Assembly (NCBI GenBank): GCA_963710495.1
Contig: CAVQAI010000010.1
Location: forward strand, 107,831 to 171,830
Origin: Bog-756 sp963710495
GTDB taxonomy: Bacteria; Actinomycetota; Acidimicrobiia; Acidimicrobiales; RAAP-2
Direction: 5' to 3'
Length of the DNA: 64,000 nucleotides
Part shown: positions 24,397 to 32,612 of the stretch, one piece after another
Layout of the letters: the number at the start of each line of letters is the position of its first letter
Position numbering within the stretch: the first letter of the stretch is position 1
The notes under the pieces: generated by a model
Databases searched by the model: none
The model's input: the letters and a program-made list of their open reading frames with translations, nothing else
Told to the model about the DNA's origin: nothing
Position numbers and translations under genes: made by a program

Positions 24397-25973
24397 CCCA
24401 TCGGAACCGGCGGGGCCGAGGGCGTACCGCCGTCACGACGGGTGCCATCGGCGCGCTTTGCCTCGTGGCCAGCATCGTCCTGGTCACCATGAGGCCGATG
24501 CCGGCGGCGGCCGCAACCGACCCCGGCACCCTGGCGGGTGAAGGGGGCACGTTCTTCGGTCCGGTGATCACCAAATTGATCACCGACGCCAAGGCGAACT
24601 TCGGATCGGTGTTGGGGGGCTTTGTGGCCTCCGGTATCGACCAAGGGATCAGCGACTTCGTCGGTACCGGTCAGGGCTCCTTCAACGCCGACTACGACAT
24701 TTCCGAGCGCCCGCTCACCTCGGCCGAGGCGGGAACGGCGTCCACCGACGGGCGGTCGTTCGCCTATGTGCCATTCGCCGCGACACCAGTGGCCATCGGC
24801 ACCCTCGTCACCAACACGAGCTACACCGGAAGCCAGGTCCCCGTCCCTCCGGCCGACTTCTGTCCGCATATCCAGCTCACTGTGCCCGACGTAGGCGCCC
24901 TCTTCGGCCTGGACACCGCCTCACCGATCGCTAACTGGGCGGATCCCAGGTTCATTTGCTCGAATGGCATGCCGCTGAGTGGCCAGGGGGTGGCCCTAGC
25001 GGCCAACGAAGATCCCTCCATGGCCAATTACGCGCTGATGGCCCTCATGGACAGCGATCCCACCGCTCAGGGCTATTACGCCGCGGGACTGGCGGCCGCC
25101 GTTGCCAACAACACGGGGACGACAACGGACACCACCCCGAGTGAGCACTGGCCCTTCAACAATGGCGCGTACAATACGGCCGGTGGTGACCAGCCGTTCC
25201 TCGGCAGGCTCCTCAATGTCAACGCCACGACGAACGTTCCGAACATCCTGCCAACCCTTCTTGGCAATACGTTTCCTGTCTCCTCGGTGTGGACCGGTAC
25301 CCCGCTGGGAGCCCAGTGGAACATCCCAACGGCGGCGGTCCAGAACGCGGCAGGCAAGTTCGTTGCGCCCTCGACAGCCGCCGCTGCGGCCACGGAGGCG
25401 GACGCGACGTTGGCCCAGACCTCTGACCCGACCACTAACAACCTGGTGACCTTCAAACCAAGTACCACTGATGACGCCGCCTACAACGACTCCTTGATGG
25501 AGGAGGAGTACCTCGTCGTGCCGACCAACGGGCTGTCGGCCGCCAAGGCCTCGGGACTTGCCGGTTTCATCCGGTTCGTGCTCGGACCGAACGGTCAACG
25601 GGACATCAGCAGCTTTGGCGCCGCGCCGGCTACTGCCGCCATGGTGACCGCTGGACTCCAGGTGGCGACCGCCCTCGACGCTGAAGCCGCAGTGGTGGCT
25701 GCCCAAGCAGGGGCGAGTACGACCACGACGACGGCTCCAGGCTCCTCGGCCGCTGCCGGTGGTGCCGGAGCCGGAGCCGGAGCGGCCTCCGGCACGCCGG
25801 CCGCGGACGCCGCCGGCTCGGGCTCGCCCGCGGGGGGCAGCGGATCCGGTTCTCCCGCGCTCGCCTTCACCGGAGCCCCCGACCTCTCGATTCTGGTCGG
25901 GGTTGGCGCGCTCCTCGTGGCGGGAGGGGCGCTCGGGCGGAGGAGGCTCCGTCGCCGAGGGGCCAGACCATGA
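24393..25973 (+). CDS. Second PstS-like binding protein with LAFTG anchor
   Basis: A 526-residue protein starting at a GTG that overlaps the pstS stop (GTGA). A signal peptide (TAVTTGAIGALCLVASIVLV, then AAAA) precedes a domain that keeps the outline of the PstS fold but few of its motifs. GQGSFNADYDISERPLTSAEA stands where PstS has its phosphate-contacting segment, AYVPFAATPVAIG matches the VPxxAGG strand, and EEEYLVVPTNGLSAAKASGL with FVLGPNGQ matches the C-terminal helix region. A Gly/Ala/Ser linker and LAFTG (about residue 490) with GRRRLRRRGARP close the protein. It may bind another phosphorus compound or act as accessory receptor; this is inference from fold and context. Confidence 0.72.
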   Translation: MTHRNRRGRGRTAVTTGAIGALCLVASIVLVTMRPMPAAAATDPGTLAGEGGTFFGPVITKLITDAKANFGSVLGGFVASGIDQGISDFVGTGQGSFNADYDISERPLTSAEAGTASTDGRSFAYVPFAATPVAIGTLVTNTSYTGSQVPVPPADFCPHIQLTVPDVGALFGLDTASPIANWADPRFICSNGMPLSGQGVALAANEDPSMANYALMALMDSDPTAQGYYAAGLAAAVANNTGTTTDTTPSEHWPFNNGAYNTAGGDQPFLGRLLNVNATTNVPNILPTLLGNTFPVSSVWTGTPLGAQWNIPTAAVQNAAGKFVAPSTAAAAATEADATLAQTSDPTTNNLVTFKPSTTDDAAYNDSLMEEEYLVVPTNGLSAAKASGLAGFIRFVLGPNGQRDISSFGAAPATAAMVTAGLQVATALDAEAAVVAAQAGASTTTTTAPGSSAAAGGAGAGAGAASGTPAADAAGSGSPAGGSGSGSPALAFTGAPDLSILVGVGALLVAGGALGRRRLRRRGARP

Positions 25974-26012
25974 ATGCCATTCCGTGGCAATTGAGTCGAA
26001 GATAGGACCGAG

Positions 26013-26903
26013 ATGACCACCGTTGAACAAGCGCAATATGGTGTGCCTCCCCACGGATCCGCAGGTTACGGAGCGTCCGGCGTGGCCTCGCAGGTTCCCG
26101 TCGCGCCCGGTGCTGGCCAGGCTGGAGCGGGCCCCGCAGCCCTCTGGGCTGCCGGAGTCAGCGCCTGGTTCGGATCGAACAAGGTGCTCGAACGGATCAC
26201 CTTGTCGATGCTGCCCGGCAAGGTGACGGCACTCATCGGTCCGTCCGGCTGCGGGAAGTCGACCTTCCTGAGGATTCTCAACCGGATGCACGAGCTGATC
26301 CCGAGTGCCGCCCTGTCCGGCACGGTGACGCTTGATGGCGTCGACATCTACGGACCGACGGTGCGCGTGACCGACACCAGGCTCAACATCGGCATGGTGT
26401 TTCAGCGCCCCAATCCGTTCCCCTCCATGACCATCGCCCAGAACGTACTGTCCGGCCTGCGCCTGTCGGGCGCGAGGGTCCCCAATCCGGACGCACTGGT
26501 GAAGGAGTGCCTCGAGCGGGCCGGTCTGTGGCGAGAAGCGCGCAATCGGCTGAACGAGGCCGGAGGTGCACTCTCGGGTGGACAACAGCAGCGGCTCTGC
26601 ATAGCTCGGGCGCTGGCCGTCCGACCCAAAGTGCTATTGATGGACGAGCCGTGTTCGGCACTGGACCCGATCTCCACCGGTGTGATCGAGGAGACAATCC
26701 GTGAGCTGAGTTCAGACGTCACGATCGTGATCGTGACCCATAACATGCAACAGGCCCAGCGAGTTTCGCACAACTGCGCGTTGTTCCTGGTCGACGGCGA
26801 GGGCCTTCCCGGACACATCGTTGAGGCTGGTCCCACGGCCCAGCTCTTCCAGAATCCCGTCGACCCGAGAACGGCCGACTACGTACACGGTCGGTTCGGA
26901 TGA
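26013..26903 (+). CDS. pstB: Phosphate ABC transporter ATPase PstB
   Basis: ATP-hydrolysing subunit of the phosphate importer at the cytoplasmic face of PstC/PstA. Walker A is GPSGCGKST, the signature LSGGQQQRL, Walker B VLLMDEPCSALD, and the switch His is in VTHNMQQAQRVS. FLRILNRMHELIPSAALSG is the PstB-specific stretch after Walker A. The protein carries an extra N-terminal segment of about 40 Gly/Ala/Pro-rich residues. The gap of 39 nt to the preceding stop holds a weak GACCGAG site. The stop overlaps the next start (ATGA). No phoU gene is present in the window. Confidence 0.96.
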   Translation: MTTVEQAQYGVPPHGSAGYGASGVASQVPVAPGAGQAGAGPAALWAAGVSAWFGSNKVLERITLSMLPGKVTALIGPSGCGKSTFLRILNRMHELIPSAALSGTVTLDGVDIYGPTVRVTDTRLNIGMVFQRPNPFPSMTIAQNVLSGLRLSGARVPNPDALVKECLERAGLWREARNRLNEAGGALSGGQQQRLCIARALAVRPKVLLMDEPCSALDPISTGVIEETIRELSSDVTIVIVTHNMQQAQRVSHNCALFLVDGEGLPGHIVEAGPTAQLFQNPVDPRTADYVHGRFG

Positions 26904-28945
26904 ACGAGGAGGAGCGCCAAGGTACGCGGCGGTATCCGCCGCCACCTCCGCCAACCGCGTCCAACGGGCCTCAGGCCATTCCTGACGTGCAGACCCCAAC
27001 GACGGCCGGGGCGTCATCGCCGTGGGACGAGGAACCTCGTGTGGAGGGATTCCAACCGTGGGGTGAGGAGGCGGCGGTCCAACCGGTGGGCCACCCGTCC
27101 GCTTCTGCCACCACCCAGGAACCGCCTCCCATCTACTGGCCCGTCCATCCGCCCTCCGAATCCTGGTCCACGCCACCAGAGGAAGAGTTCGCCCAGGATC
27201 CGTGGAGGGCGGCGCCAAGCGGTCAGCCGGAGACATCGTGGGACGCACCACGGGCCCCAGAACCGCCATCCACCTTCATCCCGCCAGCGCCTCCTGTCGG
27301 ACCACAGGAGGCGATTCATGCCCAGGAACCATGGAGGGCGGCGCCAAGCGGTCAGCCGGAGACATCGTGGGACGCACCACGGGCCCCAGAACCGCCATCC
27401 ACCTTCATCCCGCCAGCGCCTCCTGTCGGACCACAGGAGGCGATTCATGCCCAGGAACCATGGAGGGCGGCGCCAAGCGGTCAGCCGGAGACATCGTGGG
27501 ACGCACCACGGGCCCCAGAACCGCCATCCACCTTCATCCCGCCAGCGCCTCCTGTCGGACCACAGGAGGCGATTCATGCCCAGGAACCATGGAGGGCGGC
27601 GCCAAGCGGTCAGCCGGAGACATCGTGGGACGCACCACGGGCCCCAGAACCGCCATCCACCTTCATCCCGCCAGCGCCTCCTGTCGGACCACAGGAGGCG
27701 ATTCATGCCCAGGAACCATGGAGGGCGGCGCCAAGCGGTCGGCCGGAGACATCGTGGGACGCACAACGTGTGTCCGCCCCCCCGACGATCGCCACGCCGC
27801 CGCCACCGCCGCCAACCGTTCCGGTAGCCCGACAGGACGCGCCCACTTCTCACCAGACCGACCCGCCGCCGTTGCCCTCCTCCTATTGGGAGCCGGTGCC
27901 GGCCAGCTCGCTGCCCACACCCGATTCGAATGGCTCCCCGCCGACCCGGCCGTTCATCTCTGCACCACCGCAGCAACAAGAGACATCACAGGTTCCGGTG
28001 GAGGGATGGACGACACATCCCCAGCCCTGGCCGGGGGCACCGACCCCTCCAGAGGCGTCGGAACCGGCACCCCTCCCACAGACATGGCAGCCGCCCCCGG
28101 TGATCCAGGTGGCAACGCCCGACCCGCTGACCCGACCCTTGTTCCAGCCGCCCCCTACCAACTTGCTGACCCAGCCGCCCCCGGCGAACCCGCTGACCCA
28201 GCCGCCCCCCACCAACTTGCTGACCCAGCCGCCCCCGGCGAACCCGCTGACCCAGCCGCCCCCCACCAACTTGTTGACCCAGCCGCCGGCTATGACCCAG
28301 TCCGCGCCGGGTGGTCCGCAGGAACCAGGCAGCGTTCCGGAGCGGGGGGACTTGGACATACATGAGAGACGTACATGGAAGACCTGGCAACTCCTCGTGG
28401 CGGTGCTCATCGCCATCGTCTTGGGCATGGGGATCAACGGAGTCACGGGCTCATCGGGATCGGGTACAGCCGGCGGCACCAGTTCCCATGGAAGCTACAA
28501 ACTCCCACCGGCGAGCGGTTCAACTTCTGGTGCTCCGGCTGGAGCATCGTCGGCGACGTCGACCACCGCGGCAGGTGGTTCGACTACGACGACCGTGGCT
28601 GGCGGATCCACTTCGACCACCGCCGCCCCGTCGACGGGTACGGCAACCGTCCTCATCCCCCAGACAGTGATGAGTGGGAACTGGACGAGCACTCCCTTTA
28701 CCATCGCGAGTGGCACATGGAACATCGGATGGGCGTTCCAATGCACCCCGGCCCCGCCGACTTCGCCGACCTTCGCCATCTTCGTGGTGAACGCCGGTGG
28801 CAGTCCGGGATCCACTCCGGCCGTGAGTAGCACCGCGGCGTCCGGTCAGTCGGTCACACCGGAGTCCAGCACCGGCAGCCAGCAGATCATCGTGCAGACC
28901 GCGGCCAGTTGCCGCTGGGCGGCGAAGGTTACCGGGATCGGCTGA
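26900..28945 (+). CDS. Proline-rich repeat membrane protein coupled to pstB
   Basis: A 681-residue protein of unknown function starting on the pstB stop codon (ATGA). The first 470 or so residues are Pro-rich and carry nearly five 43-residue tandem repeats (PWRAAPSGQPETSWDAPR ... PPSTFIPPAPPVGPQ) and then short LTQPPPTNLLTQPPPANP repeats. A single membrane helix follows (TWQLLVAVLIAIVLGMGING), then a Ser/Thr/Gly linker and a C-terminal extracellular beta domain of about 95 residues with two cysteines (FQCTPAPP, ASCRWAA). The long N-terminal part should be cytoplasmic and disordered. Such a layout could link the transporter or the sortase to something inside the cell, but no evidence defines the role. 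Confidence 0.7.
   Translation: MNEEERQGTRRYPPPPPPTASNGPQAIPDVQTPTTAGASSPWDEEPRVEGFQPWGEEAAVQPVGHPSASATTQEPPPIYWPVHPPSESWSTPPEEEFAQDPWRAAPSGQPETSWDAPRAPEPPSTFIPPAPPVGPQEAIHAQEPWRAAPSGQPETSWDAPRAPEPPSTFIPPAPPVGPQEAIHAQEPWRAAPSGQPETSWDAPRAPEPPSTFIPPAPPVGPQEAIHAQEPWRAAPSGQPETSWDAPRAPEPPSTFIPPAPPVGPQEAIHAQEPWRAAPSGRPETSWDAQRVSAPPTIATPPPPPPTVPVARQDAPTSHQTDPPPLPSSYWEPVPASSLPTPDSNGSPPTRPFISAPPQQQETSQVPVEGWTTHPQPWPGAPTPPEASEPAPLPQTWQPPPVIQVATPDPLTRPLFQPPPTNLLTQPPPANPLTQPPPTNLLTQPPPANPLTQPPPTNLLTQPPAMTQSAPGGPQEPGSVPERGDLDIHERRTWKTWQLLVAVLIAIVLGMGINGVTGSSGSGTAGGTSSHGSYKLPPASGSTSGAPAGASSATSTTAAGGSTTTTVAGGSTSTTAAPSTGTATVLIPQTVMSGNWTSTPFTIASGTWNIGWAFQCTPAPPTSPTFAIFVVNAGGSPGSTPAVSSTAASGQSVTPESSTGSQQIIVQTAASCRWAAKVTGIG
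27203..27763 (+). repeat. 129-bp tandem repeat array in the proline-rich gene
   Basis: Units starting TGGAGGGCGGCGCCAAGC occur at 27203, 27332, 27461, 27590 and 27719, an exact 129-nt (43-codon) period. The first four units are practically identical in DNA; the fifth is truncated and diverges after about 45 nt. Both strands stay open across the array because 129 is a multiple of three. Confidence 0.92.
28148..28290 (+). repeat. 54-bp repeats encoding LTQPPPTNLLTQPPPANP
   Basis: Alternating ACCAACTTGCTGACCCAGCC and GCGAACCCGCTGACCCAGCC segments give an 18-codon period repeated about two and a half times. This is the second, shorter repeat type of the same proline-rich protein, placed 380 nt behind the 129-bp array. 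Confidence 0.8.
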
Positions 28946-29082
28946 TGAGACCCAGCTCCGAAGGATTGGAAGTGACGGACTCGCGCCACCCGTCCCTCCC
29001 TCGCCGATCGCTGTATCAAAATGGCTGGTCAGAGCCCAGTTCTGGCTGCCCTTGCGGCCTTGAAACGTCGCGGTAGCAGAGG

Positions 29083-30489
29083 ATGGCCGTCGATCTGCCC
29101 GAGCTGCTGCCGTTCGACGCCGGACCCGGTGGCGCACCGGCCGCCGTCCCTGAGCTCATCGAGCCGGCCGATGCCCTTGTGAACGAGGCATGGCGAGACG
29201 CGCTGAGCCCGTGGCCAACTCCTCGGTCCGTCCCGGAGTTGCATCCAACGTGGCCAGGCCAGGCATCGAGCGAGCCCGCGACGATGCCAAAGCCAATGTT
29301 GCCGGTGCCCGACGTGAGACCGGCAAACGGGACACAGCCCGGGTCGACCCCGCTCTCGACAGACGGCTGGGTGCGTCACGCGGGCACCGGGGCCGGGTGG
29401 GCTGTCGATCCCGGCGCGGTCGGTCATGCCGGGATCGATGTGGCCCGCGGCGTGGCCCCCGCCGGCTACGAGATGCCGCCGGCCATGCCCTACGAGGCCC
29501 CCCCCGACCCAGTGACCGAGGAACCTCGGTACCGCCACGCCCCGAGGAGGTCGCGACGATCGGTACGGCCCGTCACGCTGCTGGCCTGGGTGCGGAGGGA
29601 CGGGGATAAGCACCGCACCCGGTTGGTGACCATATCGACCTGGGTGCGGAACATCGGCGCGCTGCTCATCCTCTTCGCTGCATGGCAGCTGTGGGGGACG
29701 GCCATCGCCGAGCACCACTCCCAGGACGCGCTGCGCCAGCAGTTCGATGCCAAGGTGCACGTGCACCCGGTTGGGAACGGGTTCACCCTCGCCCCGGCCT
29801 CGATCCGTGCCCCCCAACCCCCCGACGGGACGCCGGTGGGCATCATCCAGATCCCCAAGATCGGCGTCAATCAGGTGGTCGTCTCCGGAACCGGCGAAAG
29901 CGACCTCGATTTGGGCCCGGGTCACTACATCGGAACGGCCATGCCTGGCCAGGGCGGCAACGTCGCAGTTGCCGGCCACCGCACCACCCACGGGGCTCCG
30001 TTCAACCGGCTGGCCGAGCTGGCGCCGGGTGACCCCATCTATCTCACCGACCTGGCTGGCCAGCAGATGACCTACATCGTCGCGGTGCCCCCTTATCCGG
30101 TCGACCCCTCGAACGTCTCGGTGTTGAACTACTTCGGGGACAATCGGCTGACGCTCACCACCTGCAATCCCGAATTCTCGGCGCGCCAGCGGCTGATCGT
30201 CGTGGCCGAGTACCGACCGCCCGGCGGGGCAAGAGGGATCCCGACCGTCGCCCGAGGGAATGGGAAGTCCTACCCGGTGAAGATCAGCGGTGAAGCTGGG
30301 TGGAACACTTCACTGTTCCCCCTGGTCTTGCTCGAGCTCGGGTTGCTCGTGGTCCTCGGGCTCACCAACCGGCGGTGGTCGAGGATCCTCGGTCGGGAAG
30401 GCCGGTGGCTGGTCCTGGTCCCCATCTGGGCGGCCCTGCTGTTCATCCTCTTCGAGACGCTGACGAACTTCCTGCCGACGGCGGTCTAG
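29083..30489 (+). CDS. Class E-type sortase with long N-terminal extension
   Basis: Membrane transpeptidase that cleaves C-terminal sorting signals and links proteins to the cell wall. The 468-residue protein has a disordered Pro/Ala-rich N-terminus of about 185 residues, a membrane helix (NIGALLILFAAWQLWG, about 189-205) and the sortase barrel. The catalytic residues are His299 in VAGHRTTHGAPF, Cys361 in LTLTTCNPEFS and Arg370 in ARQRLIVV. Two further hydrophobic segments follow at the C-terminus (FPLVLLELGLLVVLGL and WLVLVPIWAALLFILF), which is not typical for the class. Class E enzymes recognise LAxTG; four LAFTG proteins are encoded just upstream, so they are its likely substrates. The ATG has only a poor ribosome site, so an alternative start is possible. 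Confidence 0.88.
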   Translation: MAVDLPELLPFDAGPGGAPAAVPELIEPADALVNEAWRDALSPWPTPRSVPELHPTWPGQASSEPATMPKPMLPVPDVRPANGTQPGSTPLSTDGWVRHAGTGAGWAVDPGAVGHAGIDVARGVAPAGYEMPPAMPYEAPPDPVTEEPRYRHAPRRSRRSVRPVTLLAWVRRDGDKHRTRLVTISTWVRNIGALLILFAAWQLWGTAIAEHHSQDALRQQFDAKVHVHPVGNGFTLAPASIRAPQPPDGTPVGIIQIPKIGVNQVVVSGTGESDLDLGPGHYIGTAMPGQGGNVAVAGHRTTHGAPFNRLAELAPGDPIYLTDLAGQQMTYIVAVPPYPVDPSNVSVLNYFGDNRLTLTTCNPEFSARQRLIVVAEYRPPGGARGIPTVARGNGKSYPVKISGEAGWNTSLFPLVLLELGLLVVLGLTNRRWSRILGREGRWLVLVPIWAALLFILFETLTNFLPTAV

Positions 30490-31041
30490 GTGGGATCGCT
30501 CATGCACTCTGCCACGCCTCCGAGCGCACTCGGCGTCCAACCGCGGCGCTTTCGCTGGGTTGTACCCATCCTGCTGTTCGGGCTGGCTGTGGTCGTCCTG
30601 GGTTGCGGCGGAGGTGCCTCGTCTGGCCCCCCACACTCGACGTCGGCTCGACCGGTCTCCGCTTATGCCTGGCTCGCCCACAAGGCGGAGCCTTGGAACC
30701 ATGTGTTGAACACCGATCAGGGGTCTATCCTGACAGCCGCTAGTGCGGGCAGCCGAGTCTCCAGCTCGCAGTTCTTCTCTCACCTGAGCGCCGCCTGCTC
30801 GAAGATGCTGGCTGACACTCGGAAGGCCCAGGCCATTCCCCGTGCGCCGTCGGCATCACTCGAGCGGGCCTGGTCGGGCATGCTAGGCCGGACCTCGACC
30901 TATGCCTCCGATTGCCTCACGCTCGCCCACAACCACGGCAGCCGGGACCTGACGACGTGGAACAACAGTCTCACCTCCATGAACCAAGCGAGCGGGGTAT
31001 GGAACACGGCCGTGGATACGACCCGCAACGGGCCTCACTAG
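30490..31041 (+). CDS. Putative lipoprotein of unknown function
   Basis: A 183-residue protein beginning at a GTG directly behind the sortase stop (an ATG four codons later is the alternative). After a basic RRFRW segment, a hydrophobic stretch ends in the lipobox VVLGCGG (cysteine near residue 39), so it is probably lipidated and exposed outside the membrane. The mature part is helical and Ser/Ala-rich with two further cysteines (SAACSKM, SDCLTLAH); no known family was recognised. Its adjacency to the sortase suggests co-transcription. Confidence 0.6.
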   Translation: MGSLMHSATPPSALGVQPRRFRWVVPILLFGLAVVVLGCGGGASSGPPHSTSARPVSAYAWLAHKAEPWNHVLNTDQGSILTAASAGSRVSSSQFFSHLSAACSKMLADTRKAQAIPRAPSASLERAWSGMLGRTSTYASDCLTLAHNHGSRDLTTWNNSLTSMNQASGVWNTAVDTTRNGPH

Positions 31042-32612
31042 TCGACCTTCTCATCCGGATCCGCATCCGGCTCTTGGCTCCGCGGGGCGTTCGGGTGGCG
31101 CTCGTCGCCCTGCTGGCGGCCGTGGCGGCAGGCTGTTCGACCGGCAGCGGGGCGGCGCGCATCCTCCGGCCCGGTCCCGACCCGGCCGCCCACCTGACCC
31201 CGGCGGCGCCGACCACGACCACGCAGCCCCCCCTACCGGTGACCCCCGTCCTGTGGCAGGCCTGCGGCAGCCTCCAGTGCGGTTCGGTGACCGCGCCGCT
31301 CGACTATGCCGACCCCAATGGCGCCACCATCCAGATCGCGGTGGCCCGGCATCCGGCGGAAGTGCCCGCCGAGCGGATCGGGTCCCTGGTCATCAATCCG
31401 GGGGGCCCGGGTGGCTCGGGCATCGACGACCTGCCCAACGAGCTCTCGGTGCTCCCGTCGTTGTTGCTCGACCGCTTCGACGTCGTCTCGTTCGATCCGC
31501 GTGGCGTGGAGCGAAGCAGTCCCGTGTCCTGCTCGAGCGGCTCGGGCTCGGGCTCGAGCTCCAGCTCGGACTCGGGCCCCGGTCCCGACCCGGTCCCCAG
31601 CACCCCCGCACAACAGCAGCAACTGCTCCAGAGCGACCAGGCGTACGCCAGCGCCTGCGAGCACGCCAGCGGCACGGTCCTGCCCTACGTGGGCACTGTC
31701 GACGTCGCCCGGGACCTCGACCGGATCCGCCAGGCGGTCGGGGACGCCGGGTTGACGTACATCGGTCACTCCTACGGGACGCTGCTCGGCGCCACCTACG
31801 CCGAGCTCTTCCCGACCCATGTGCGAGCCATGGTGCTCGACGGGGCCATCGATCCGGCGCTCACCACGCAGCAGTACGTGATCGACCAGTCCGACAGCCT
31901 CGAGGCGGATCTGCAGTCCTTCTTCGCCTGGTGCGCAGGCAACTCGGGCTGCGCCTGGCGACCGGCCGGGGACCCGACCTCCGCCCTGCTGGCCCTCATC
32001 CAGCAGACAGCCAACCAACCGCTGCCGGCCTCTGGCGGCGTCACGGCCGGCCCCGGCACGCTCTATTCCACGCTGCTGGCCGGCCTCGAGTCACAGTCGT
32101 CGTGGCCGTCATTGGCCGGCGCCCTGGCCGGTGCGGCCGCCGGCAACGGCTCGGCGGCCAGCTCCATCTCGGGTAGCTACGACCGCGGAGGATCGAGCAA
32201 CGGAGCCGACGCCGAGCGCGCCATCGACTGCCTCGACCATCCGACCGATCGCAACCCGTCGAGCTACCCCACCCTGGCGGCCGCGGCCGCGCAATCGGCC
32301 CCGGTGTTCGGACCGCTCCTGTCGTGGGGTCTCCTCACCTGTGCCACCTGGCCGGCGCTCCCGACACGCACGCCGGCTCCCGCCTCGGACTCGGGAGCAC
32401 CTCCGATCCTCGTGGTCGGTACGACCGGGGATCCGGTGACCCCGTACAAGTGGGCCGTCTCGCTGGCAGGGGAGCTCACCGGTGGTGTGCTCCTCACGTG
32501 GCAGGGCCAGAGCCACGTGGCCTTCTTCTACAGCTCGTGCGTGCGCACCGCCTACGCGTCCTACCTCGTCACCGGCGTGCCGCCGCCGGCGGGGACCACC
32601 TGTACTGACTGA
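30999..32612 (+). CDS. Secreted alpha/beta hydrolase, tripeptidyl-aminopeptidase (TAP) type
   Basis: Lipoprotein-like exported hydrolase of the actinobacterial SlpD/SlpE/TAP family, which removes peptides from the N-termini of substrates. A hydrophobic signal ends in the lipobox LLAAVAAGCSTG. The catalytic domain has the oxyanion strand LVINPGGPGGSG, the nucleophile Ser in GHSYGTLLGA, Asp in GTTGDPVTP and His in GQSHVAF near the end, and a cysteine-rich lid. A low-complexity Ser/Gly run follows VSCSSG and is unusual. The start is unclear: ATG 30999 has a purine-rich site but overlaps the upstream gene by 43 nt and gives a long leader; TTG 31074 would give a standard signal peptide. Confidence 0.8.
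   Translation: MEHGRGYDPQRASLVDLLIRIRIRLLAPRGVRVALVALLAAVAAGCSTGSGAARILRPGPDPAAHLTPAAPTTTTQPPLPVTPVLWQACGSLQCGSVTAPLDYADPNGATIQIAVARHPAEVPAERIGSLVINPGGPGGSGIDDLPNELSVLPSLLLDRFDVVSFDPRGVERSSPVSCSSGSGSGSSSSSDSGPGPDPVPSTPAQQQQLLQSDQAYASACEHASGTVLPYVGTVDVARDLDRIRQAVGDAGLTYIGHSYGTLLGATYAELFPTHVRAMVLDGAIDPALTTQQYVIDQSDSLEADLQSFFAWCAGNSGCAWRPAGDPTSALLALIQQTANQPLPASGGVTAGPGTLYSTLLAGLESQSSWPSLAGALAGAAAGNGSAASSISGSYDRGGSSNGADAERAIDCLDHPTDRNPSSYPTLAAAAAQSAPVFGPLLSWGLLTCATWPALPTRTPAPASDSGAPPILVVGTTGDPVTPYKWAVSLAGELTGGVLLTWQGQSHVAFFYSSCVRTAYASYLVTGVPPPAGTTCTD

Noticed and set aside
27203..27763. CRISPR-like array
   Set aside because: The 129-bp units are contiguous without unique spacers and are in phase with a coding frame, so this is a coding tandem repeat.
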